From the NCBI GenBank assembly GCA_949358305.1, contig OX442315.1, positions 23,214,427 to 23,278,426 on the forward strand: 64,000 bases of DNA. The letters are read 5' to 3'. Below are positions 37,601-48,950 of this stretch, piece by piece. Position 1 is the stretch's first letter; every line of letters begins with the position of its first letter. This DNA is from Strigamia acuminata (lineage: Eukaryota > Arthropoda > Chilopoda > Geophilomorpha > Linotaeniidae). Made by a program: the position numbers and the translations under genes. The notes beneath the pieces are model-generated. The model saw only the letters and a list, made by a program, of their open reading frames with translations. It did not search any database and had not been told where the DNA came from.

Positions 37601-38917
37601 TAAATAGGATTAAGGAAAGGGGAATAAGAAGAATCGGAAAATGAGTTGTTATCATTTCATCTCATTTCACTTGTTCCGCGTGTGTTGCTATTTTTAGCGT
37701 GAAACCCACACCATGTGTTATAAAATTAATTTTTTAAATTTACGCTTTGCACTTTTTCTCAATTTATATTCTCGGTACATTGTGAAATGTAAAATGTTTC
37801 CATTGGGCATTAGGAAAAGGTCGATTTGAAGCAGCTATACAACTTGAAAAATATTTATTTCGTAGCTACGTAATCAATCAATTTGGAAGAACATTTTTAT
37901 CTTCGAACGGATTTTTAAAAATACGTTTGCTCAATTCGAGCCGACAGGAAATGAGTTTTATTTTCGGCTGATCAAGGGTCATGCTGACTGTCGATTCGCC
38001 AGACCGAAAGCCATTTCCCGTATGCTCGATTTGGTCAAATGCATTTTAAAATGTTCTGCCAATGTAACTGATTGTGTGTTAAATTCATGTTTTTTTTTTC
38101 TGTTTATGTTTTTTATTTTAAAAATAAAATTCTAATTTGATTTGAAGCTGTATTACAAAAGCAGCTATTTTGATTTTTAACTTTGTTATACTAAAAGGAT
38201 CAGTGTGTATTGCTTCCCCCTGCTATCTTTTGAATTGAAGTTTCGTTGATATGGTTTTTTTTTTTTTAAGTTTAATACTGCAATATATATTTTTCAAACG
38301 CTTTTCCTCTTTTGACATTATCGGATTTGAGAGGATTTGCACCGTGAATGTGACACTTGTCCGAATCTTTATGATATCTGAAGCTTGAAGAAGGAGAAAA
38401 TTGTGTAATCTGTTTGGTAATGGCACACTTTAGGGACTACACTTTTTGTGCTAGAAGACAGAAATATGAGTTTAGGGTGTTTCTTCCAGTTTTATTTTAT
38501 TGATAATGATTTTTTTTTCTTTTTAAAATGTGCAAAAAAAAATTTAAACTATTTATTATCGTCAAGTGGACTGAATATGTTCTATATTGGCGGATATGGC
38601 AATCCGTTTCTCAATTTCTCTCTCATGCTCTATATTCCCCCATCACCCTTCATCCCTTAATGAGAATTTACTGCTGGCTAAGAGCGCTTTTCAATGTATC
38701 AGCAAATATTGTCACTAATCTTCGTTTGCCTGCAATGATTTATGCTTAGGTTATTGAAGTCTCCTCCTTTATCAGCTCAAGTGTGAGCTATGAGAAATGT
38801 GTTTAAAGGGGTGAGATTTGAAATCTTAATGAGTGCAGTTCATTCGACTGTTTTCAGAGCATTTTTTTAAGGGTTTTTTTGATTTTTTTGATTTGAATTT
38901 TTGTAATATTTTTTTAT

Positions 38918-39714
38918 TACTCCCTCTGTCCCAAATTATGGTACACATTTCTCTAAAAATTTCTTGATTATCGTTGGTTTTGTATATTTCTAAGATATTT
39001 TAACTGAATATCCTTCAAAATTAAGTGTGTTTGCTAACCAATGGATTGCATTATGGGTAATTAGTTTTATCATTCCGTTATTGCTGAGTTGCATCTTCTC
39101 AAAATGCACTCAAAATTAAGTGACACCTGTTGTGCTTAAAGTAAAGTGAAAATGAATTCGAAAAATGGCTGTTTCCAAAGAAAAATGACAAAATAGAATA
39201 AATTAACTGATAATCAGCGAAATTGTATACAACAGCTCTAGCTGAAACAAAGCATTGTTAGGAATAAGGCACCATTAATGAAATTTGCAGGCAAATTGAA
39301 ATTACTCCACTAACTGTTTCACAAATTCAGCAAGAAGTTAAAAAACAATACAATGAAGGACATATTCCTGCCAAAAGATAAACATAACAATGTATTTTTG
39401 ACATTGCAATGTTGTATGGAGTCAGGGATGATAGCAAGGAATGGCAACAATTATAAAATTCACAAATTCAGAGCAATCATTACAAGTTATTGTTATGGAG
39501 TATTATTTATTGTTATTGTTTACTCTTTATTTTTTATTGTTATTATTTACTCTATATTATTTATTGTTTACTTAATTTATTTATAATTTAACTTATTTAT
39601 ATTAATTTTGCATTTTTATAATGATAAAAATCAAATAAAACTTGAAATGTATACCATAATTTGGGACAAAAATAATGGTAGAAATGTATACCATAATTTG
39701 GGACAGAGGGAGTA
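38918..39714 (+). mobile_element. Mariner/Stowaway-like DNA transposon, degraded and non-autonomous
   Basis: The element (38920-39712, 793 bp) is bounded by 33-bp terminal inverted repeats identical at 32 of 33 positions and flanked on each side by TA, the target duplication of the Tc1/mariner superfamily. The ends begin CTCCCTCTGTCCCA, strikingly like the CTCCCTCCGTCCCA termini of plant Stowaway MITEs and their mariner-like partners. At the right end the inner 25 bp of the repeat is present twice as a direct repeat (39644-39668 and 39681-39705, period 37 bp). The core has a broken transposase fragment and a long A/T-rich 3' part with TTATTGT-type repetition. Orientation is taken from that fragment. 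Confidence 0.85.
39152..39381 (+). pseudogene. Mariner-like transposase N-terminal fragment, frameshifted
   Basis: Two pieces in different frames resemble the N-terminal helix-turn-helix region of plant-type mariner-like transposases. The first (39197-39238) reads NKLTDNQRNCIQQL, ended by TAG at 39239 and preceded by an in-frame TAG at 39194. The second (39268-39378) begins GTINEICRQIEITPLTVSQI and ends at TAA (39379). The family pattern is LTN..R..I...L, then (K/R)G....E.A..F.V...TV..I, with which both pieces agree. An ATG at 39152 may be the old start. The catalytic DDD/DDE domain is absent, so the element cannot mobilise itself. Confidence 0.6.
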
Positions 39715-41119
39715 TTATTTTTTTATTACTTGCTTGAGTTATGAGAAAGTTTGAAGTGATTTAAATAAAGTATTGAAACAGTGAAAGGGTTGGAATTGAT
39801 GAGGGTGAAAAAGTGATGGTAAATATTATTGTCGAATCGAGATGAAAAGCCATTAGTGGGGGTGAAGAGTATTGGGAAAGGAAATACATTTTCATCAGGT
39901 GAACGTGGAGGGAACGCTCGGCATTGTGAAAATGTGAAAGCATTTTATAAGGGGAAAAAATTAAAAAAAAAAGAAAGAGAAAAGCTATTAAAGACTTTTT
40001 TTTTTAGACCGATATACACATGTATAAGGAATGTGAAGGGATGAGAAACGTCTTTTCAAATTTGAGAGACAGAGTAGTGAAAATTGGTTGCTAATAAACG
40101 AAATAAATAAAATATTAAGCAAGCCTTAGAAGTTTTTGAGGATTAATCGAATAAAATAGCTTCCTGTTCAAAGTCACTCATTCAATCTTTTAGTTCGGAG
40201 ACTTTCCTCGGACATGTGACACAGTCTGAGTTTGGATTGATTTCATTGTCGGAATCAATTTTGCCAGCAATTTTATGGGGGGATCGATGGACTGAGTCAG
40301 TGAAAAAAATCTTTCTTTGTCCTCATCATCTTTTGGATGGGGAATTTCTCTTGTCATTTTCTCTTGCTTTTTCTCCCCTTGTAAGAAGAAATATTATTGA
40401 AAATTTGTTAGAATTGTCTTGTTTGATAGCTGGAAGGAGGACGGTTTGAAAGGGTTTAAAAATTGGTCAATGGTTCAATCGTGGATGAAATCAACTCCCA
40501 CCTCTTTAGAGAGCGAAAGAGAGAGAGAGGAGAAGAGAGCAAAGGGTCTGAAGAGGAGAAAATAACAGCTTTGAGGGAGGGAAAAAAAGTGATGGGAGGT
40601 AAAGGAAAATAGTCTGCCAGAGGGACAAGTTTCATTTTCCAATTGTCTGTTGGAGGATAAGCTTGCTTTCTTTCTTTCCCTTCTGTCCCCTGAATTGATG
40701 ATAGGGGATGGGAATTGTTCGGACTCAATTGCGTGTACAGTGTTGACTCTTTTCTTTTGGGAATTAAAATGGTAAAGTTTGGCGAATGACACGTTTTAAT
40801 TTGTACATGGGTTTTGAAATTAGTTGAAAAGTTGTTGGATGAATGATAGGAATAATTAGAGGGGTTTTATCTCTTGATGTCGTAATTGAATAAAGCACGA
40901 CTGGATGATGTAATGTTTGGCATTTAATTGAACATTTATTTGAAATTAGTGAGTGTGTTGTTTAATTGATGGACATATATTATGATTTTCGATTTGTGCA
41001 TTCGGAAACAAAATGTAATCCGATGTCAGTTGGGTTTGCACCAACCGTTGTTACTTGCATTGAATAATAATTGATTTATGCTCTCTTCTCTTCGCATCTC
41101 ATATCAGCAGGAAGCTGCA

Positions 41120-41133
41120 GTTACCATAGCAAC
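41120..41133. promoter_or_regulatory. RFX X-box motif, both half-sites perfect
   Basis: GTTACC AT AGCAAC matches both halves of the RFX consensus with the preferred 2-nt spacer. It lies in a locally GC-richer stretch (about 41100-41230) between AT-rich blocks, as an enhancer core might. The same reading as the 23503 site applies: possible expression control in ciliated sensory cells. Confidence 0.4.
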
Positions 41134-42169
41134 GGTTCGGCACAGCCATCTATCGATGATGGAGTAAAGCACCTGCAGTTAGAAATTGAGCCAGTTAAAT
41201 TTATCCGCAGCTGATAATGCAAACGGGTTCTAGCTGCTCCTTTTTTATATTTATTTTATCTTATTTTTATTGCTTCCAAGTTTCGGATAGAAGAAAACTT
41301 TTGCACTGACGTGAAATGGGAAAACATTGGGATAATCGAATTGATCCTCTAGTAAAAGAAAGATGGCAAAAGCTTTGCAAAACTGCCGTTTCTTATCACA
41401 AAACAAAGAAGAGAAGGATTTTTGGCTGTTGACAGTCCCTGGCCAGTTGCGCAAACCTCCCGCTGCTCAGGCAAATAGGAATTGCAACTGCCAATGTTCC
41501 TTCGTCTTGCAGTATTTCTGTGATTTACTGATGGTTTATCAATCGGCCACCTGCAGGCACCGGCGCTTGCACACGTCGATAATGATGGTGTGGCGGCAAA
41601 AGATTTATGCTATGCCATTATGCGATGCTAATGCCTTTTCAGAGGCTGCATCGAAGCTGATCATCAACTTCCATCTTCTCTTTAGAACCTAAATTCAAAC
41701 CTAACCGCTTTTTTTTTCCTTTTTTTTATTTGCCTCATGGTATTTGTTGTCTTAAAATGAAAGTAGTTTTTGAGTTTTATCGTTTGATGATGGAAGAAAT
41801 GGGTATTGTGGATTTGAAATCTGTTTTTTTTTTTTTTTCCTTTTTCTTTTTGTTCTTTCTTTTTGGTAAATGTGTTGTGTGTGCGTGTGCTTTGTTTTAT
41901 TTCATTTTATTTTTTCTTTACCATTTCGTGTGTCCTGCTGGTGCTTGAGGGCGGAAGTTTTTTGCTCGGTTGGTCTTCGATTGGATTTTGGTTCACAGCG
42001 ATTTATACTTAGGCTAGACGTGATGTTTGCGTGTTGTGCTCACAAAGGGGAAAGGTCTTTCCCCATCGTTTGCCCGCATTCTTTTACTTTACCTTTAAAA
42101 GGTAAACAAACAAACAATGTAAAAGGAGATCGAAAAAAAATCCCCTTTTTTTTCCCTTTCTGTGTTTAG

Positions 42170-42295
42170 TTTTCTAGTTTTTGGTAATGTCATCACTAAT
42201 CAATATTGCAAAGGATTAGTTGGATAAATAAAATGTTGTGCCATAAAAATAGGATTAGTTTGCACGGATTTGTCACCTTAAAGAGCGTGGCCCAG
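42170..42295 (+). other. Possible cassette or poison exon
   Basis: A strong pyrimidine tract ending TGTGTTTAG at 42169 is followed 126 nt later by a consensus donor CAG|GTGAGTGT at 42296. A second acceptor, TTCTAG, ends at 42177. The interval has stop codons in all three plus frames, so it could only be an untranslated exon or a poison exon, unless a shorter acceptor is used. Its last 33 codons (from 42197) are open in one frame and end in phase 0. No protein family is recognisable. Confidence 0.2.
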
Positions 42296-43748
42296 GTGAG
42301 TGTATATCACCTTCAAGTTCCTAATTCTGCAAATGGTGTTGGTCTTTTTCGAGCGTGTGCGGTTAAAGAACACTTATCAAGTGCATACTATGCATCACAC
42401 AAAATAAGCAATCATTAACATTATTATATAAATTGCTCTATACGTGAGAGGCTGCGATAGGTGCAATTTATGACCCACTTTTCTCGTGTGTACTGCTACT
42501 ATAATTTTAAGATGTAGACGTGAATCACAAATTACTGTAACCTTCTTTTCTATTGATTGTTCACCGGCTGCTGGACTCTCTCATTCCTGCTCCAATTATT
42601 TTTCCACATGATTATTTCAAGGATTAAATTAGCTGGCTACTAATAAAGACGCAGCAAATTGATTCGTGTGTATTATTTTCAAAGTAGATTGATATTGATT
42701 TATTGATTTTACTCGTGGAATATCATTTGAACCATTGTCGTTTTGGATTAGGTCGAAATGGTACTTGACAAGGAAAGTCTGAGACTGTCTCGGGTGAAGT
42801 ACACCCCCCTGGGTTGGATTTTTTTCGAACTTTTTTAAGACGATGAAATCGTAGACAAAATATTGATTCCGTATCGATCGTTGCAATTCGTCAGAGCCAG
42901 AGAAAGGAGAATTTATTCTAAACATTTTTCTTATTACTTGCGGGGACGTGGGAAAGAATGTGTTTAGATGTGGTCAATTGATGAGTAAGTTTGGCGATGG
43001 CAAATGATTTGTCACGTTGCATTTTTATTTTTCCGCTAAATGATGTGAACGATGAGCGATGCTGTTGTGATGTAATTATCAAGGCTGCCAATACTGCGCT
43101 AAATATACACATTTGGAGCAATATGCACGGTGGTTTGCTTGTGGAGGAGAGATGGGGAGATGCATATTAAGGTTTACATGATTTTCTACTTTGCTTTGGT
43201 CGTAAGGGCTAGATATTTTTTCTTCTCTTTTAGATTATTATTGTGTGTGACAGCAATGATTGTGTTTATTCAGCGCAGAAAAATGTTTTCATTTTGAAAG
43301 CGTAAATGTTTGCAATCAAGAAGCATTCCCTTGAGGTGTCCACTAACGTATTAAGCTCCTTAATGAGTTTTAATGGAAGAATTATGAAAATAAGCAACGG
43401 CTGTTGTAGATATGCACGTTAAGGAAAAGTTGTACGACAAAGTTTGTCATTAATCATTTAAATTTGGTGGTTCCGGTTTTTGAGTCGCAAACAAAGTGTA
43501 GCAGTTTTATGTGAGGTATTAATGAAAATTGCGCTAGTTTTTCAATGCATCAAAAAGAAGGGGAAAAATGTTGAATTCGTGCCAAGCTTGGGAGCTGAAA
43601 GTTTCGTCTGGTAACACCAGATGTCAGGAGTAGGCGCTACCAGAAAGTGGCCAATAATTGAGGTTGCGGGTGGAAAACAAACACATAGGTGGTGAATTTT
43701 CTACCTAGTTGACGTGTGTTGAGATGTTTACATTCAGATAAAAGAGTT

Positions 43749-43794
43749 CTAATGATAATTTTTTTTTGTCTTTCTTTTTCCCTCTAGGTGAGTA
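43749..43794 (+). promoter_or_regulatory. Recursive splice site (ratchet point 3), the strongest
   Basis: TTCTAATGATAA supplies a textbook branch point (CTAAT at 43749-43753). It is followed by a continuous T/C tract and CCCTCTAG ending at 43787, joined directly to the consensus donor GTGAGTACTG at 43788. Branch-to-AG distance is about 35 nt. Every component is at or near consensus, and no AG interrupts the tract. It lies about 24.8 kb downstream of ratchet point 2. A normal acceptor would be followed by an exon sequence; here the following hexamer is itself a donor. Confidence 0.65.
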
Positions 43795-43855
43795 CTGATA
43801 ACCTAGAAGTTGTGTGTGTGTGTGTCAAACTGTCTTCTACTCTACAAACAGAATC
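43788..43855 (+). other. Putative recursive-splicing exon 3 with downstream donor
   Basis: The 68 nt after the composite site end at TCA|GTAAGTAGG (donor at 43856), a strong GTAAGT site. Length is almost the same as at ratchet point 1 (69 nt). The interval contains a (GT)7 run at 43810-43824. Inclusion would shift frame (68 is not a multiple of three), so the expectation is that it is normally removed. Confidence 0.35.
43810..43824 (+). repeat. (GT)n dinucleotide repeat
   Basis: Seven consecutive GT units directly downstream of the ratchet site at 43788. As RNA, a UG repeat is a binding sequence for CELF/TDP-43-type splicing regulators, so it might tune use of the neighbouring site. Confidence 0.7.
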
Positions 43856-46073
43856 AGTAAGTAGGAGAGCAGTTATTTTGAAAGTTTTCTTCTAAAGGAA
43901 TGGTTGTGGGTGTAAAAAATGTCGAAAACATCGAAAACATCGAGCCGTGTGATTTCTTTTCTTTTTTGTGAGCTAAATCAATATTGGAAGGGCTAGAGAT
44001 GTTTATATTTAGTTTGGGTATAATGATAAGCAAGATGCATTCTTTAATAGTTGATGCAAGACAGTGAGAGCAGCTGTTACAATCATAATCTCTCTCGTCA
44101 CCCAACTAACGAGGTTTGCTTTAAGGGTAGTGTAAGGCAGGTGGAAATTGTTTATTCGCATGTATGAAACTGATCGTCTTGAGATGAGGCCAGGGAATGG
44201 AGCAGGAGAAGGAGCAGAAACAGCTGAAGGTAGACTGGTGCAAGAGATGGCCCGCCAGGGGATGCACGAGCCGATCATCAGCTAAATTGGCGAGATGGAG
44301 AAGAAGAATAAAAGCCATCTGGAAAGAGAAAAGATAGGCGAAGCTGGTGTGTAGATTACTCTGAACTGCGTCCCATCTCGAAATGGGGCCCATCTGATGT
44401 TTCTCCCAATAAGCCAATCAGGCGTGTATATTTCATGAGCAAAAGAGCCAAGTAAAAGTTTGTTGCGTGGCGGGGAAAATGTTTAACCGTTGTACATATT
44501 TTATAGCATTTTTGCCTCTGTTTTAGTGCGCGCAACAAGGGTTAGGGATTAAAAACGGGCATCGTTTTGGGTTTCAAGGATGGCCTAGCACCGTTTACGC
44601 TCTTGGTTAGGTGGTGAAGATGGTGTAAGTATGAGTGTGAGGCTGTGTTTAATTCCATTTCTTTTAATAGCTTTTGCCTGCCTGGCTTGACTCGGGGACT
44701 CGGTGTGGTGTGTGGGCTCTAGCCACTTGGCAAGGGCCAGCAGGGCGTGAAAGGAGAAGCGAAGCTTTAGTTGTGGGCCCATAAAAAGAAGCAATGGCTC
44801 ACGGATGCGATCACGGGGTCAGGCCCAGGAAAGGGAGATGGAAAGGGAAGGAGGGAGGCCGGTTGGGTGGCGAGTTGGCGAATGCTACTGCTTTGACCAG
44901 TACATCCGGGTGTGGGTGTGAATGGTTTGTTCAGTGAGTCAACAAATTTTTCGCTGTACTGCCCTTGTTATCCGGTTCAGTAAGGTCAGTCTTCTATACA
45001 CTTTTTTTGCGACGTTTGTTTTGGTTGGCTATAGAAATTTGATGTTTGCTTAAGGATGATGGCGGAATATTAAGAGGCTGTCGGCCAAAGTTTGGCTATT
45101 AATTTAAGTGCGAGTTATTTACGCTGCGTGGAGCGTCCTTATCGAGTTTATTCTGCGTTTTTGGCGGTTTTGGAGTAATCATTAGCAACTGGAACCTGTG
45201 CAACTAGTTTAAAGGAAAGAAGAGTCATGTTAGATTGCTTAGTGTTAAAGTTTGGCGGCTCTTGCTCTGTGTTCATTAGTAACGATGAGGGATTGAATCG
45301 TGGAGCAAATGGCAAACATAACCTCTGTGCAAAATCTTTTTTCTTTTTTCTTATTCAACTGCACTCTTTTGATGTGTGTGCACAGCCTCTTTCTCGTTAA
45401 TATGGTGCGGGTTTTTCTTAGAAAGTAAGTACTACACGGTCTTGATTGTATCATGTTCAGGCAGGGACAAATAAACTTAGTGAGTGAGTGGAATGACCGA
45501 CTTGAACCGCAAACCGTGAATCAGTGTGCAAAGGCATTTTGGTATTCGTGTCACGTTTTCCATGCAGTATGCCAGGTTCCTCTCTCTTCTCACTTGTATA
45601 GTCTGCTGGGAATTTAGAAAGGAAAAAAGAAATAGCGTCTGCTTGATATTAGCCGTAGTGCAAGAATAGGGTCTTTCAAATGGACCTCTTTGCCATTAAA
45701 GTCTAAATGTTTATGTACATACGAGTAGCAATTTACAAGATTCCCCTCCATTTGCATTTCGCGCAATAAATGCAGGAAAGGAAATTTTGTCCGTAAATTT
45801 TTCTAGTTGAAGGAAAAAATGGGTTCGAGCTTAGGATTAATAGCGGCTGAAATCGGTTTAAAAATTTGGTAATAAATAGCCGAAAATAAAAGAAAGATGA
45901 TTTTACTCGATGTGTGCGTTTCGGTTTTGAACGGCATGAAGACGCCTACCATCTGGTGATCAAAAGTGGCGCTCGCTCTGTATGATCGATCCAGCGGTGC
46001 TCTAATCTCTTTCTCGTTATTTCTTTACCTAATAAAATCTTAATGATGGTGTCGGAGTGTTGGAATTCGGTGG

Positions 46074-46110
46074 ACTCGAGTTAAAAATCGAGTCGAATCG
46101 AGTCGAGTCG
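46074..46110. repeat. TCGAG-based short repeat with foldback
   Basis: Interrupted copies of GAGTC/TCGAG run from 46074, and ACTCGA (46074-46079) pairs with TCGAGT (46088-46093). Probably a simple tandem repeat that grew by slippage. Confidence 0.5.
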
Positions 46111-48950
46111 TTTGCAGAATGAAAATGAAATTTTGTTTTTCGAAAATGATTTTAAGTTGAAGGTTTGATTCGATTCAGACATTTCGTCTGGGAAGAAAGC
46201 TTAAGGGAACTTCCTTCAAGTTGAAAGGCAGCAAGAATTGCTCTTTTTTTTCTCTCTCTTTTATTGAGGATATAAAATGATACAAGTGAGAAATAGGTAG
46301 AAGAAAATCATCTTCTGAAGATGTGTATATTATAATTCTTAGCAATAATAAAATGTGCAGTTTTTCTCTTAGTTGTCGGGAAGAAGTTTGATGGTATCTT
46401 ATTGTAAAAGAAATCAATACAAGAAACGAGAGAGAAAAAGTAGATATTAGGAAGTGGAATTTATTATTATATAGAAGCAGAATGATGATAAGAACGAAGG
46501 AAATGTGGTATGAAACTGGTCTGATATTGGAATAAAATTAGGAGATTTCCACATTTTTATTTCTCATGTACTTTTTGTATCGAGATTCTCCTCCCACCCG
46601 ACACACTCCTCTTTTCTTATCAATCGACACCCAATTTTTTTTCCTTTCCTTTAATAGAATTTTTCTTCCACCCACTGCCATTTGGAAGAATAAAGTTGCG
46701 AATTGCTTGTTTTACGGCAAGGGAAAGATACAAAGGAATAAAATTGTAAACAATATTCGTTTTGTAATCCTCTTCCTTTTGCTTTGTAAAGAGATAAATG
46801 TGTCCAGCAGATTTTGTTATGAGACAATAGAAAATGGTGTGCATTCTCTTCATAATGCGAGTGAAAAGCCATTAAAGGACGGCCATTTGGGAAGCAGAGT
46901 AATCTCCGAGAATTACACGCTTTAATCCGTTCCGTACGTAGTGGAGGTGACAACCCGTCCTGACCCGGTCTCTTTCGTCCTCCAATGAATCGTTAGTTCA
47001 CCAACTAGCCGCACGTGGGCACTCGTTGCCGGATCAGTTAGTGCTGGACTAGATTAAGTCAAACTGTACGTTTGCTATGCTTTTTTGATGGCAAATGTTG
47101 AAATGTATTTTTAAGGGTCAAAGATCGGCGCTCATTTGTATCTATCGATTTATACGGCGCTGTAATTTGAGGGATTTTGATGTTTGGCATTTTTATATTT
47201 TAGTCGTAATGAGTTTTAATTCGGTTTTTGAAATGTTGGCTTGTTATGGAGTGGACCTTGATGACCAAAGTCCCCTGGGGAATAGCCAAAGAGGGGTTTT
47301 ACTCTTGAGCTCAGACTCATAAATCTTAAATGATGAAGGCATAAAGTCAATTAGAGACTGGGATCTCATCACGGCCACGGTTAAATCGCTCCTGTCCAGG
47401 GAGTTTGGCTGGATGAACAAAGTTTAATTTTATTATTTTTGTATCTTAATCTTGCTGGCCGAAGAGTAAATAGCATTACATCATAGAGGGAAATGTGCGA
47501 GATTGATTTGCCGTTCCATTCTATGTGTTTCGGCTTTTGATGTAGAATTTTCGACGAGCTGCGAGTTTTGGTTCGTGCAAAAGTATATTTTGTTTGAGTT
47601 TTCAACATATGCAATCAACAATTTCCTCTGCGCAACCCTTTCGTTCCAGATAAACAAAGCAATTTAGATGGCTCTAATGAAGCTTGCATTTCCCCTTACT
47701 CATTCCTTGTCCCTAACCAATAGCAATCGAAGACTGCTCATTAAACTCTTATCTAAGAGGAGAGGGGAGAGGTGAATGCAGAGTGTGTACGTCACGCATA
47801 TTGTGTGGTGGTGCGCCATTGATTTTTGAACCCGTTAACTTCATTTCGTAAGGACAAATGTATTTTGTTGTTCTTGTTCGATTATTTAGGAGGCGAATTG
47901 GTGGGGGTCTTCGATGGTAATTTGAAACCGGGGGATTGAGTAGTGGCACGAGATAGCAATGGTGCATCGTGCTTTACACATTGAGTGGTATGCTCTTTTC
48001 GTGTCGGAAGGTGATGTCGGTTGTTTGAGGTGTCCCTCGTGTGGAGTAAATAAAAGGGTTGTCACTAGTACATGTGGGAGGAGCATTTGAGAAGTGTAAG
48101 CAAAGTGAATAGGACATTTTGGATGTGATGGGTGCGTGTTGTTGAATGGAAAATCAATGGCACTTTGAGAGATGTGCTCAGTGGCTTAGATGGGATTTGA
48201 ATTTGTTTCCTAATTTAAGTCGGAGTACTTTGGGCGAGTTATTGAACTTGGTAGGCACAAGTTATGGCTCCACTTTAATTCTTTAATTTTGAATTTTCGA
48301 ATTTTTTTTTTAACGTGCAAAAAGTGAAAAAATTATTGCTTCAATTTTCTTTTTATGGCTGTCTACTTTCATTGACCTCTTTGCTACGGGGGTGTGAGGG
48401 AAGATATGATAAATTAAACAATTTTTTTCCACACTTTCAACTTTGGTGCTTAATGCCATAACAAATCTTGTCATGTAGCTGTCTGAATCTCATCAGGAGA
48501 CTTTTAATTCTTTCATTTAATTTCATCTGTTTTGCTAATGGATAAGAGGGAAAATATCGGGATTTAATGTGTGTTCTATTTGCTTTTAATTTTTCGTACT
48601 TAATTAAATAACTGGATTTGAACGACGACTAGCAGAATTTTTCAAGTTGAATGAGTGCGAGAGAGATTGGTAGATATCGAGAGTTGTAATTTTGTAATTG
48701 AATTAAAAAATCAATGCAAATGTTACGAAGAATTATAACTTCTAACACAGAAAGTGTCTTGACAAACAATTGGTAGGAAGACAGGTGGAATTGAAGGTTT
48801 AAGTGAACTTTAGGTTTTGGAAGTGGATTCACACCTCACACTTAAACGTTGCATTACGAAATGTATCTTGACGATATTAAACGAAAAATAAAATTGTAAT
48901 TTTATAAACAACGATGTATGATTTTGGTTTTATTGAATTATAAAATGTGC

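Larger units (their letters stand above)
29001..43748 (+). other. Intronic/non-coding segment, no gene seen
   Basis: No exon is supported with confidence. The longest frame of the window (plus, 31226-31714, 162 codons) starts and ends in poly-T-encoded phenylalanines and resembles no family I know. The segment holds the mariner-like element at 38920-39712, a 62-bp dyad at 34546-34607, an X-box at 41120, CT-rich and CpG-richer patches at 32228-32470, a C-rich patch at 36750-36920 with three overlapping open frames, a possible cassette exon at 42170-42295, and T-rich runs at 33540-33600, 33815-33900 and 41821-41860. The stretches 30300-30700, 35360-36140 and 37000-38240 show only AT-rich sequence to me. 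Confidence 0.4.
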
